DNA from: Gambelia wislizenii
Taxonomy: Eukaryota > Chordata > Lepidosauria > Squamata > Crotaphytidae
Direction: 5' to 3'
Assembly (NCBI GenBank): GCA_030847615.1
Contig: JAUMIR010000003.1
Span: forward strand, 61,551,001-61,615,000
Length of the DNA: 64,000 bases
Shown here one piece after another: positions 21,785 through 32,891 of this stretch. Within the stretch, counting starts at the first letter, position 1. The number at the start of each line of letters is the position of its first letter. The notes below the pieces were generated by a model. It saw only the letters and a list, made by a program, of their open reading frames with translations, searched no databases and was not told where the DNA came from. Position numbers and translations under genes: made by a program.

Positions 21785-24260
21785 ATTTTACCAGATTTTT
21801 TTTAATGGTATGGTGTCATCTGCAATTCTTAAATTGTTGATGTTACTTGATGTTATTTCCACTTCTAATCCTGCTTTACATACAAGTTACATACAATTCA
21901 GCATACAAGTTAAACAGATAGGGTGATAAAATGCATTGGAAACCATTCCTTTCCTCCATATTCTGTCCTGACAGTAACCTCTTGTCCTGAGTACAGGTTA
22001 CACCTCAGGACAATCAAATGTTGTGGTATACCCATTTTTATAAGAGTCATCCATATTTTTTTGTGTGTGATTTACACAAGCAAAGGTTTAGCTATAATCT
22101 ATAAAGCACAGGCTGGTTTTCTTTTGAAATTCTTTGATATGCTCATTCAACATATGTTTGCAATACGATCCCATCTTGGGAGAAAGGCAGGATATAAATA
22201 TAATAAATAAATAAATAAATATTCCTAGTGCTTCCTCCTTTCCTGAAACTAGGTTGGACAGCTACCTTTTCTCGTTCTCTATATGGTAAAACTATCTATT
22301 GTAAAAAAATTGAACATCACTTTGCTCGCATGGGAAATTAATGAAAATGTCCCATTGTTACTGCAATCCCTGGTGTCCCCTTTCTTGGGGATTGGAATGT
22401 ATATTGAGTGTTTGGCCATTGTTTTGTTTTCCATATTTGTTGACAGATTTTAGTTAGAACTAGAGTAGTTTCTGTCTCTGGCTTGGAGCAGCTCTATTGT
22501 TAGGCCATCTGTTCCTAGTGATTTATTTTTCCCAAGTGCTTTGAGTGCAGCTTCCGCTTCGTTTTCTAAAACTGAAGGTTCATCTTCATATGGTTCTTCA
22601 TTGAATGTATTTGTCACCCTTTTATCACTTTTATATATGTATTGTATATTCATGTATTGTTTCTATCATCTTTTTTATTTCTGCATGATCAAGTAATGTG
22701 TTCCCCTGCTGGTCATAGAGCATCCCCACTCTTAGTTTAAATTTTCCTTTGATTTCTCAAATCTTGTGGAGGAGGTCTCTTGTTCTTTTTTGGTGTCACC
22801 TTTTATTTCTCTGCACTGATTATTATAGTGGTTCTCTTTGTCTCTCTGCACAAGTTGTGGAACAGTTGCATTTAGGGTTCTGTCTATTCCTGTCCTTTTT
22901 ACTTTTGCTTCTCATTGTTTTACATCCTGTAACTACTTGAAGAGTTTCACCTGTTATTCACTGAGGTTTCTCTTTCTTTTTCACTACAGATAGTGTCTTT
23001 TTGCATTCCTCCCTGACATCGTCCCTGTCCTTAGTCCAGAGTTCTTCTGGCTCCCAGACAATTGGACTTAATCGTGCAAATCTATTGTTTATATTATCTT
23101 TATAATATATTATCTGTTGTTTATATTATCTTTATGGGGATGTTCTTCAGGTTGTATTTTGGCACAATGGTTGGTTTAGGATTCTTCTTTAGCTTTAATT
23201 TTTGATATTAGTAGTTCATGGTCTATACCACTTTCTGCAGCTGGTCTTCTTTTTGCAGAGATAATAGAGCTTCTCCATCTTCTGCTTCCAATTATGTGAT
23301 CAATCTTATTTTTATATTGGCCATCAGGTGATGTCCATGTATATAGTCATTCTTTGGTTGCTTGAAGAATGTGTTTGTGATGAACAGATTGTTAGCCTTG
23401 CAAAATTTAGACAGTTGCTCTCCTGCTTCATTTCTTAATCCTAGGCCAAATTTTCTTGCAACCTTTAATTCTGCTGTGTTTCCTATTTTTGCATTCCAAT
23501 CGCCTATGGCTAAAGAGAAGACCTGTTTTGGCATGTGATCAATTTCTTCCCAGACTCCAACATAAAATCTTTCAGTTTCTTCCTCTTTTGCCTCTGTAGT
23601 TGGAACATAAACTTAGATTATGGTAATATTGATGGGTTTTCCCTGAAGTCTTATTGCTATAATTTGGTCAGACTTTGCATTATATCCTTTGACTGCTTTT
23701 GCTACATCTCTCCTCACTATAAATACCACCCCATTTCTTCTTAAATTTTCTTTCCTAAGTTGTCATGGTACCATGTAATTATCTCACTCAAAATGTCCCA
23801 TTGCTGTCCACTTTAGCTCACACACCAGTAGTATTGCAAAGTTTATACATTCCATTTCTTGTTTTACTATGTCTAGAATCCCCTGATTCATGTTTTTCTT
23901 ATTCCATCTTCCCTACAATATGTGTTGTGCAGCTTCAGACTTTCCTTTCACCTCTGTGCATGTCAATAGCTGAATGTCCTTTCAACTTGAGTCCAGTTGC
24001 ATCATTAGCCACAGAGCCACTCCTAGTTGTTCTCTGCTCTTCCCTGGTAGCTCTTTGAGTGCTATCCAACCTGGGAGTCTCATCTTCTGGCACTTATTTG
24101 ATTTTGGATTGTCCCATCATAGGGTTTTCCTGGTGAACAATATTCAAAAGAAAGTTTACTGTTTGCCTCCTTCTGTGCAGTATTTACAAGTATTAACTAT
24201 GGTGCCACTGCTGTTGTCTCTGAAAGAGACTCCACCAGTATCTCTCCCCACTACTGCTGC
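21785..24260 (-). mobile_element. BovB-like (RTE) LINE: endonuclease and start of RT, degraded
   Basis: Minus-strand reading from right to left gives the 5' UTR, then endonuclease text in broken frames: a piece like RKFKKKWGGIYSEE (23760-23700), then IGDWNAKIGNTAELKVARKF followed by GLGLRNEAGEQLSKFC (23510-23395; catalytic GDWN block). Next are the RT N-terminal region (EAALKALGKNKSLGTDGLTI at 22560-22500), a QQIWKTKQWP-like block near 22420, and ISHASK near 22340. An ADDT block (ILRIADDTIP) at about 21830-21800 marks RT motif C. The layout fits BovB. Many stops and shifts are present; the 3' third is missing. A SINE-like tail interrupts it at 22150-22225. Confidence 0.8.
22150..22225 (+). 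repeat. SINE/LINE 3' tail fragment with (AAAT)n
   Basis: The string GGGAGAAAGGCAGGATATAA followed by (ATAA)n is the standard end of several squamate SINEs. It sits inside the BovB-like element, so it inserted later or came with local rearrangement. Confidence 0.6.
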
Positions 24261-24899
24261 TGCCCAATACCTGTTTAAATTAGTCTACATTTGAAAATGG
24301 CTATATTTAAGCTACATGACACTGGCATTGTGGAAAATGTCTGAATTTTTAAAGATTTTTTTTCTTTAAAAAACATAATGTTTAGTGTGTTGGGGAGGCA
24401 GTACTGAAATTGTTTTTCAGAAGTCCAAAGAACAGGGCTTCATTTTGTTTGTGAGCAAATTGCCAATCTTGTGACATTTTTACAATTCGCACAACATTTG
24501 TTTAAATAGAAAGTGTGATTAAATTTCTTTTTATCAGCTGTTCCTCTTTTGTGATTTTTAAAAACACCACATAGAGCAACTGACAAAGAAACAATAAATA
24601 TATCATTCTTGTCTTATCTGAAGGATTCCAGTTAATGAAAAATGAACAAAGCTGGGCTCTAATATGCTATCCTTTAGGAAGATCTAATATTTTGTTCTAC
24701 CAAAGGCTTGGACAAGCAACTTTGGACTCATGACTGAAATCTAACGTTAGAAATACTGGTTGGATCATTATGAATGCATAACTGAGAGTTATGCATTCAT
24801 GACTGCTTCATATTGTTAGTATGCCTTACTACCCCCTCCCCATGATGTATCATAAATGGAAATATTGTGCACTTTTGGAGGCTGGGGCAACCAAAAAAG
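24261..24899. other. Unassigned stretch
   Basis: AT-rich sequence without a supported exon or a recognised repeat. Confidence 0.35.
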
Positions 24900-25620
24900 G
24901 TCAGTTGGAGGTCAACATGACCTGGATGTGTCTTAGAAATATTTTGGCAAAGAAGCCTATATTAGGATTGTGCAGAAGCCCCTTGGTAAACAGAGGCATT
25001 AAGGAGATATGTGCTAATCCTTTCTTCCAGCCTTGGGTACCTCAGCAATGAGTCATTCAATCAAACAATTATGTGTCCATTCCCAAATCTAGTCCTACAG
25101 AAATCTCTTCTATACCCCTTCCTGCCCAACCTTGCAAGGTTGTCATAAACCCATCAATTTCTATCTCCCATCCGTTAACACAATCAGTTGAGTTTCAGTT
25201 TCCTTTGTCTATCCTGTGGTTAAGCCATCCAGGCTTTGTCCTAACCAGAGTACCAGAGGGGTCTTCAGGATATGAAACAGGGTATAAAAATATTTCTCCC
25301 CCAACAGTAGTAAAGTGTGCCACAGTGAACAAACCCAGCCACTCTCTTTCTCAGCACACCCTGGATTGGAACCTTCTCTGCCACCCTCAGACACTTGTCT
25401 GAGTATCTTCACTGCAAGAATCTCCTCTCTCCAAGACGGTAACTATTGCCCTATATTCCCAAATCTCTCCCTCTATCCAGTCTTTCTGCCTTACTCTGCT
25501 ATAGTCTTGTATGGTTCTTAGGAACGTGTGTGTTCACTTAGTGTTATTTCCAATAAAAATACTCTATTTTACTTTGAACTGCTCTCTATAGTTAGTACTG
25601 GTATATATTGGTGAAAAGAT
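24900..25620 (+). mobile_element. Possible solitary LTR
   Basis: A TATAAAA box at 25283-25289 is followed, 264 bp later, by AATAAA at 25552-25557, with a C/T-rich stretch between and a T/G-rich stretch after it. This order is what an LTR promoter and poly(A) signal would show. I could not define TG...CA ends or a target duplication, so this is only a candidate; it could equally be a host promoter-like accident. Confidence 0.25.
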
Positions 25621-25824
25621 CCTTGAAGTTACCCACCTCTCACAGGCTTCCATTTGAGCTAATAAGTCCCCCAGATAATAATATAGATTTTGGCATCATG
25701 GGTGGGCTTTAAAGCACTCCCACCTCTTAGGGTAACAGTATTTAATGACCCCTACGTATCCCCTTGTTTGAGGGATACATAGGTACCGTGGAAGTCCCCT
25801 ACTCCCCACAAAGCAGACACTTTG

Positions 25825-26025
25825 ATTTATGGGGATCTGTGCCCTTGTCGCTCAGGAAGTGGCTAACTGACATTCCCACCCCTCCTTGTGTGAGTGATCT
25901 TCATTGCAGGGGGGGATTAGGGCAGGGACCAAATTTATGTCTGGCACAATGGAGATTACTCACATGAGGGGGTGGGAACATTAGTCAGCTGCTTCCTGAG
26001 CAACAGGGGAACAAATCTCTGTCAA
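25825..26025. repeat. Foldback repeat, ~75-bp arms
   Basis: The left arm GTCGCTCAGGAAGTGGCTAA plus CTGACATTCCCACCCCTCC (25847-25885) faces GGAGGGGGTGGGAACATTAG-type text (rc) plus GCTGCTTCCTGAGCAAC on the right (25963-26003). The spacer is about 45 bp. Probably an inverted-repeat DNA transposon remnant. Confidence 0.65.
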
Positions 26026-26261
26026 CTGCAGCAGCAGCTAACTAGTACATGGGATGGGGAAGGGGGTGGTCAGGGCCAGGATTCACTATGTGGTTATGTA
26101 GCAACATAGTGCATGAAGGATTCTGGCTAATAACCTGCATTTGTGTTTGTTAAGTCATAATCTTCATTTGTTTTATTATGTAAATCGGTTTGGTGGGACT
26201 TTAATGTTTAAATGTATGGATAAGTTACCTGGTTTGGGAATATCTGGGTAAGGTTTTGAGC

Positions 26262-26356
26262 TAGCAGTGCTGCAATGCTTTACATGGCTTCTCAGAAGCA
26301 ACCCCCATTGAATTCAATGGGATTTTCAGGTAAATTTGTATAGGATTGCAGCCTAA
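26262..26356. repeat. Palindromic interspersed repeat (TTGAATTCAATGGG type)
   Basis: Contains CCCATTGAATTCAATGGG with outward arms AAGCAACC and TATAGGATTGCAGCCTAA. Diverged relatives sit at 21467-21535 and 49195-49300. It is an old and widespread sauropsid repeat type; I do not know the class. Confidence 0.55.
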
Positions 26357-26379
26357 GCCTTAGAGGAAAGAGACACCTT

Positions 26380-27379
26380 ACAAATTGGCCTTTGCCCTTG
26401 AGAAGCTTCACAATCATCCATACAAACTGACTGTATCTCACTGTGTTATTTCTCCTCTATCAATATGCAGATTAGAGCATACTTATCCAGTGGATTTCTC
26501 ACTTTTCCAAATGAAGAACTGTAGACAAATGGTGTATTTTGAGAGAAAATACCTTTATCTTTGTATTTTAACATTGGAAACACTCCATTTCCCAGTTCAT
26601 ATTTGCCTATTGTTTTTTTATTTATTACATGTTTATCTTTCTCTTCCCATATGTTAGCTGAAATGATTAACTAGTATGGAACCAATCCTTGACACCTTTC
26701 TGTTGTAACCCTAAAGACAAATAAATAAATAAATAAATGTGCTAGCACCTTGCAGAAGAGAGCATCCATGCTAATAAATCATGTGTGCTACTGCATTAAT
26801 AAATATCAGCTGACTTCCTCAACCAGTTCTTTGGCAGAAAAGAATTCATTAGGACCTCGGATCTCCATTATGAATTCTAAAGGCATGATAGTTTGAGGGT
26901 TCTCTAATTTCCACTTTCATTCTAAGAGGCATAATCTTTCATTTCTCCCATTTGTCTACTGCAGCCACATTTGAAAATAATTAGTATTGGTCATGATGTC
27001 AGGATAATGCATCATTTGGAAATAGTTTGGTGCTATTGGAAAATTGCACATTTCATGGTTATTACCTTGTTTTGAGGGCTCCTTTTTTTGGATATGTAAA
27101 AGCAATTTCAGCTTGTGATACCAAAGGTGATAAAAATGTAATAACAGTAGTCTACTGTAATTTAGGCGCCTGTTCCACCAGGTTGCACTTTTCTTTAATT
27201 TTCTCACAAAGCTGTCAACCAAAATAGTCTCTTTGATCAAGGGAGAGCTCATCAAGTTACTGAGTAGCACCATAAACATGCTTACATTTCCTTCCAGATG
27301 GATATCATGACTTTTATTCTCCTTGGATAACTTATCAAGGCTGTGGTACAAATGCAGGCAGCATCATATGTATCCTATT
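26380..27379. other. Unassigned stretch
   Basis: No supported gene. The minus frame 27351-26956 (131 codons) has no splice sites in a sensible place and an unrecognised product; I treat it as chance. A short (AAAT)n run lies at 26720-26738. Confidence 0.35.
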
Positions 27380-28350
27380 TGGATATCATTCTCCACCATG
27401 GGGCCGGTTCCACGACAGGAAAAAGTTCGCCAGATTCCGGATTACCGTCCTTTCGTATCAGGAGCGCATAAATCCCACGGTGCCTGGCATTTCGAATGAT
27501 CCAGACACTTTCTGTTTTGCTTAATTCACACAGGCAAAGGTGGGGGGGAATCGCCTCCAGATGATTAAAGTCAGGCAGGAGGCGGGGAGGGAGCAAGGAG
27601 GGGGTCATGGAAACCATAAATAATGAGAGGAAAGAAAAAGGACAAACAAACAAGCAATCGAAAGAGCGATCTGACAAACTCCCCCGTCTTCCCCAGCCCT
27701 GAAAGGCTTTTGTAAAGAAAGGAGTCAATGAAAGCACGAACAAGAAAAGCATAGTGGAGCAGATTGCATGCACACACAAACACACACCACAGAACTAGGG
27801 CTTGCCTCATTTGGTTTCCCTCCCTCCGAAGGCTTGAATAAAGGCAAGTGAATGGAAGGACAAACAAACAAAAGAACGAACATGCGATCGGCTGTTTTCC
27901 AGCACACACCCACACCCACACACACCCACACACCCCAGCGAAGCAGCGAAGCATCTTCCCACCCCCCCACCCCCCAAAAGATAGACAGGAAGGGCTCCGT
28001 TTTCCAAAGTGAGTTGCAAGCAGAAGGAGGGTGAATTTCTTCTCTCCAACCCTTCAGTCTATTCGGATAAAGCACTCCAACCAATCAGGATTCAGCTCTG
28101 CTCACAGTAATTCGAAAAGGCAGATGCCAGTTTACACGATCGTTAGTTCCCACGATAAAGTATGCGCATTTTTGCGAACTTAATCAAAAAAGTGCGGAAA
28201 ACTAGCGAAAGCTGATACTGCGCAACTTATGGGTTTTTTGCACCCCCTCCTTTTGAAAAGGGCGCTGTTGCTTCGAGATGTGTGGGAACTATCAGGCTTC
28301 TTGTCGCATTCTTTGAGGATTTATTTTGCCGTGGAAACGACCCCCATGTT
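27380..28350. promoter_or_regulatory. CpG-enriched, promoter-like block
   Basis: CpG dinucleotides are frequent here (for example eight in 27400-27480) while the flanks are nearly CpG-free. A CCAAT box lies at 28081-28085, and there are G/C-rich runs and CA-rich tracts at 27900-27970. It is not one of the repeat families recognised elsewhere in the window. The overlapping open frames (27375-28084, minus) look like by-products of the CA/GC-rich content. It could mark a transcription start of an unseen gene, or a decayed CpG-rich transposon. Confidence 0.35.
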
Positions 28351-28514
28351 TTAAAAAACTTATTCCCAAGCAAGTGTGTGCTTCTGTTGCATCTGGAGTG
28401 ATCTATACTTCAATTCTGAATTCATTCACTGGGGGGGAAATGGACATTAAAATCAATTAATTGTTTTCCCCAAATCATGAGATCCAACTTGATTCAGAAA
28501 TGTCCTGTTTAAAG

Positions 28515-28722
28515 TTCACCCTTTCTATATCTATGGATTCAACCATCCACAGCTTGAAAGTATTCCAGATTTTTTTCCCCAAAAGGCAAACCTTAATTTT
28601 GCCATTTTATATAAGGGACATTATTTCATTATGCCATTGTATATAACGGGACTTGATCATCCATGGATTTTGGTATCCATGTGGAGTCCTGGAACTGAAC
28701 CCCAGTGGATAACAAGAGCCTG
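28515..28722 (-). mobile_element. Tigger/pogo-like MITE
   Basis: Reverse-oriented copy of the family at 45064 and 62583. It has CTATGGATTCAACCATCCAC at the left, a middle AAACCTTAATTTTGCCATTT-type block, and CCATGGATTTTGGTATCCAT at the right. Ends are worn. Confidence 0.75.
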
Positions 28723-29136
28723 TTGTAATTCTTCATGTGTTTGTAGGCCAAAGCATAATTCCTAAAGAATGCACCAGGCTCCAACTTTCAAAACTGCCTG
28801 GATATGATGCCATATGTCCTGGGAAATCTGTTACTCAATTTGATCCAATGTATAATGGCTCTTTATTCAGCATTGTGGGGAGGGGATACCTACTCTCCCA
28901 ACATGCTTATAGCACGGACAGACAAACATTGGGGTATAGGAGTCATTTTTATGTTGAGAAATATGAGAGATAGTAATGGATCTCTCAAGTGAGGGGGAAT
29001 CTGAACAAGAAGTCCAAATCCCCCCTCTGCCTCCTCCGGTCTAGCAGAAAAAGAAGCAAGCTTAGTCTTCTTTGTAATGCGTATGAAAGTAACTTTACTT
29101 ACAGTATTTGTCCATAATCAAAAACATGGTCTAATG

Positions 29137-29585
29137 GAATGCAAAGACATAGCCATGTTAGTCTGGATCAGTATGCAGAGGGATTTTGTAGCACCTTTGA
29201 GACTCAGGACTTTTTCAAACGGGGGCGGGGGGACCCCGAGGAGATCGGGTGAAGAACGGGGCTGTCACACTTACAGAGCCTCATTTCAGACAGCCCCGTC
29301 CTCCTCCTGACCTTCCCCCATGCTGCGGGCACCGCTTTTTATTGACGGAGGTTTTCCTCTGCTGCACAGGAGAAGGTCAGGAGGAGGTCGGAAGGAGGAC
29401 GGAGAAAGACTGCATCATCTCAAATGGGGCTCTGTAAGTGCAACAGCCCAGTTCTTCTCCCGACCTTCTCAGGGTTTTTTTCCCCCCATTTGAAAAAGTC
29501 CTAACTGAGAGAAAAAAGTTAGAAGCATAAACTTTCATAGATTTAAGGCTACTTCATCAGATGTGTAATGGGGGAGAGAGAGAGA
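29137..29585 (+). repeat. Interspersed repeat interrupted by a foldback element
   Basis: The left part AAAGACATAGCCATGTTAGT plus CTGGATCAGTATGCAGAGGG and the right part CTGAGAGAAAAAAGTTAGAA plus GCTACTTCATCAGATG form one continuous family member when the segment 29207-29501 is removed. Related copies are at 38850-38965 and 59790-59945. The class of this repeat is unknown to me. Confidence 0.65.
29207..29501. mobile_element. Foldback element, 295 bp, Harbinger-like
   Basis: The terminal text GGACTTTTTCAAACGGGG is mirrored by the right end CCCCATTTGAAAAAGTCC. The arms remain similar for about 85 bp, through CACTTACAGAGCCTCATTT and its mirror. It interrupts the repeat at 29137-29585. The right flank is TAA and the left flank TCA, consistent with a 3-bp TAA target duplication with one later change. 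No coding capacity. Confidence 0.75.
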
Positions 29586-29634
29586 AAGAAGAGAATGACT
29601 TAGGTTAGAGTGACACAGGAAGAGATTTGGTATA

Positions 29635-29897
29635 CAAGTCACCCCCTGTATCCATGGAACCAATATCCACAGTTTCAGTTATCCAAAGCACACAAAATAC
29701 CATAGAGTCTTCCTGGAATATGACTATAGAGGTGTCTTCTCTAGACATCTTTTAGGTCTTTCAATGCCACTCTATGGTATGTTTATACATGAAGTCCTTT
29801 ATTTTAATAGAGTTTGCTGTGATGCACAGGTTCACTTATATACGGTAAATCCAAGAACATATTCCCCATGGATATGGGGGGTGGGGTGTGTGACCTG
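29635..29897. mobile_element. Pogo/Tigger-like MITE with TA target duplication
   Basis: The ends CAAGTCACCCC and GGGGTGTGTGACCTG are inverted and flanked by TA on both sides (29633-34, 29898-99). The inside shares CCATAGAGT, TCTATGGTATGT and TTTATTTTAATA blocks with 39439-39716. Confidence 0.75.
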
Positions 29898-30343
29898 TAT
29901 TAAAAAAAACATAACAAATAGGAAGCCATGATGAATAAATGTTCGTATAGAACTCCTTTATAATAATATGCAATTAGTGAGTAGAGGCATGCAAAGTTTG
30001 CTGGCTTAACATTTTTCTGCCCCTGGACCCATACCTCAAAAGCAAAAGTAGAAGTAGCCATAAGCCCACTTTTGGTTTTATAAAATTTGTGTTGGAGGGA
30101 AGGAATGGGGTAAAGCATGACGTGTGTTTGTGTGACTGCACCTTATTCTAAAGGAGAATAATTTTATTTTAAAATTGTTTTCTCATCACTCTGAATGTCA
30201 GGATTGACTATAGTGGAAAGGCTTTCACTCACAAATCATCTGAATATGAACATGGATACCCAGTAACAATGACTGAGACCCTGCATTGGGAAATGGAGAA
30301 ACAGTGACATAGCTAAATCTCGTAGCTATTTCTCTCAATGCTA

Positions 30344-30644
30344 CTGGTTGAGCATCCCTAAGCCGGAAATCCAAAAACCCAAAAGTTTTGCTGACACCTT
30401 CAATGTGGCGACTGCAGCACTCCTGCTCATTTATCTCTCAGATCCTCAGTCTCTCTCCAACCTCACATCTCATACACAACACTAGTAGTGAACAGACAAG
30501 ATGCAACAGACATGAGGATCTGTGAAATGGTGAGAGGCATATACATATATGTATATGCAAATACAGATATTCCAAAATTTTAAAAAATCTGAAATACGAA
30601 ACATTTCTAGTCCCAAGCATTCTGAATAAGGGATACCCAACCTG
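30344..30644. mobile_element. Tc1/mariner-type MITE (GGTTGAGYATCCCT ends)
   Basis: The left end CTGGTTGAGCATCCCTAAGC and the right end GGGATACCCAACCTG are inverted, flanked by TA at 30342-43 and 30645-46. The right half holds CAAATACAGATATTCCAAAA. The middle contains unrelated or diverged sequence. Vertebrate genomes carry a well-known repeat with these same ends. Confidence 0.75.
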
Positions 30645-31527
30645 TAGCAGCTAAAAAACTTACCTTTTAAGCTGCTCAGAACCCCCCACCCGCCCCCCAC
30701 ACAAAATGTCAATTTCAGGATTTCCAGAGTGCGGGAGGAGGTGAGCCATGACACATCCTGTCCTCTTCCTGTAGCTGAGTATGCAGTGACAGGCAATGGC
30801 AGGAAAAGAAAAAGGGTTGCACATGTCATGGATAACCTCTCTTCTCAGGCAATGTTTAAGATCATTTTTTTTCAGGGGGAAACAGCTGATCATTGGGTAT
30901 GCAATGGCCCATACAAGTGAATTGTGATGTTGTAAGGCAGACTTTTAAAATAGCATAAATACTGAACAAGATGCCAGCCAATGGTTTTTTTTTTTTTAAT
31001 GCCCTGGTCAAAAGACATAAGTAAAATACCACATTGGATTACAACATTCAGCTATAATCTTCAAATGTTTCCTGTAATACATATTTGTTCTTTCATTTAA
31101 AAATGTCTCAGAGTGATAAATTGAAGCAACCGTCTAAAAACAACAATCCTTCAGGCAAGGAGGGCTACCGTGAGGGTCCTCCTGCCCCAAAGGCCTTGCT
31201 TCTCATCTCCTCAAAATGGGCTTTAAAATGACCCCAGCATTTGTATGGGGAAAGATGGCCTAGATCCAGAGCTTGGAACTTTAGATTTGATAATGTTAAC
31301 CATTAGAAATTAGAAAATTAATTCACTACCATAAATACTAATAACTGAAACTGTTTAATTGGTGGAGTTCCATTGACTACAAGTTAGTGCTGGGCAAGAC
31401 TAAGGGATTAACAGAGAATGCCACAGAGGTTGTCTCTGTTGGCCCTAGGGAAATACATTTTGTTACTGGTGCATTCAAAAAGCCTCTTTTTGTCCCTTTA
31501 ATGTTGTTGTTTTCCAAAATGTTTCAC

Positions 31528-31530
31528 GCA

Positions 31531-31568
<38 letters not shown>
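31528..31568 (+). repeat. (CA)n(GA)n compound microsatellite
   Basis: About ten CA units followed directly by about ten GA units. Confidence 0.95.
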
Positions 31569-31925
31569 TTAAAGAGTGCATAATAAAACTTTTGTCTGAG
31601 ACCAGTGGAAGTCCATCATGTTTGTGACAGTTGTCAGGTTGGGAAAGACTGTCTCAAAGTATGGGATCTCATCCTACATCCTCTTCGATTCTGTTTGTCC
31701 TTCATCTGCATCTTTCTTTTCTTTCCACCTCCACCAGCATGAACAATTCACTCACTTTTCAAATGCCTCATTTGTTAAAGGAATGTTAATCAGTGATATA
31801 TTTCAGTTAGAGGGCACTGATCCACCACAAGTACAGCAATAAATAGATAGCTACCAAGATTGAGTACTGAATCAGGGTGGAGAATTCTTTATCAGAAGAT
31901 TTTGAGTGTTTCTAAGTATATGCAG

Positions 31926-31952
31926 GATGATGATGATGATGATGATGATGAT
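31926..31952 (+). repeat. (GAT)n microsatellite
   Basis: Nine GAT units just left of the element at 31975. Confidence 0.95.
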
Positions 31953-31974
31953 TTTGTATACTGAGGGGCTTACC

Positions 31975-32250
31975 GCACTCCAAAGAAAGTGGCAGTGCAG
32001 CAGGAACTTTCCATCTTCTGTGCTGCCTTACCACATGATGCCATTGTTTGTTCGTTCCAGTCCTATGGGGGACCAAGGCAAAACCACATCTTTTTACTAA
32101 CCGGAAAAGCCTGTTAGCAAAAAGATGCAGCTTTACCTCAGTCTTCCACAGGAGTGGAACAAAAGAATGAGAATGTCATGCGGTAAGGCAGCACAGAAGC
32201 GAGAACCTTCCTGTTACACTGCCACTTTTCTTTGGAGTGTGGTAAGCCCC
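31975..32250. mobile_element. Foldback element, 276 bp, TGA target duplication (Harbinger-like)
   Basis: The left end GGGGCTTACCGCACTCCAAA is mirrored by TTTGGAGTGTGGTAAGCCCC on the right, and the arms continue through GAAAGTGGCAGTG and further blocks for over 100 bp. The 3-bp flank TGA is present on both sides (31972-74 and 32251-53). It has no reading frame. It belongs to the same family as the outer element at 32892. Confidence 0.85.
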
Positions 32251-32891
32251 TGAATCACTATATCCTTTCTTCCACCTCACTCCTAGTCAGAAAGTGTGGT
32301 CTGCATAGATCAGTGATAGAGCATAGGTTTTGCATGCAAGAGCAAGGGATTCCAAATTCATTCTTGATATCTTCAGTTTTAATTATCACTTATCTAACAA
32401 GCCCACTCTTCTCTGCATTCATCTTACCTTAATTGTATAATGAAGAGGGAATGGATAAAGAGGAGGAGGAGGAAGAAGATTGTGTAAAAAGCAGAATGGG
32501 AAGAATGGGAGAGGGAGGGAGAGAGGGGGGGAAGCCAAGTGAAAAATGGAGGGTGGGTTTAAGAAAACATTTTACTTCACTATTACATTCTGCTATCCAG
32601 CATCATAGCAGTGTGTGAACAAAATTTTAAAAGAATTCAAATAATATTATACAAGATTGTATAGTATAGAATAATAGAAACCAGCCCAGAATATAATCAG
32701 TAGAGGAAGAGAAGGTATTAAAATGCAGCTTTACCCCCAAGAAAGGCTCCAAAAACTTTCCTTTCATACAGGTCCATTCTTTTCAGGCCTAAAAGACCTT
32801 ATATTCTGAAAAGACCCTAGCTGCTTGAGAGCTTTGTTCTTCTGCTAAGCAGACAAAGCATTCCTTCCATCCTACATCCATTCCATTCTAA

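Noticed and set aside
27375..28084. Minus frames of 119-136 codons with Cys/Val/Phe-rich products
   Set aside because: They come from CA-rich and G/C-rich tracts; three frames overlap the same bases and none has a domain or splice context.
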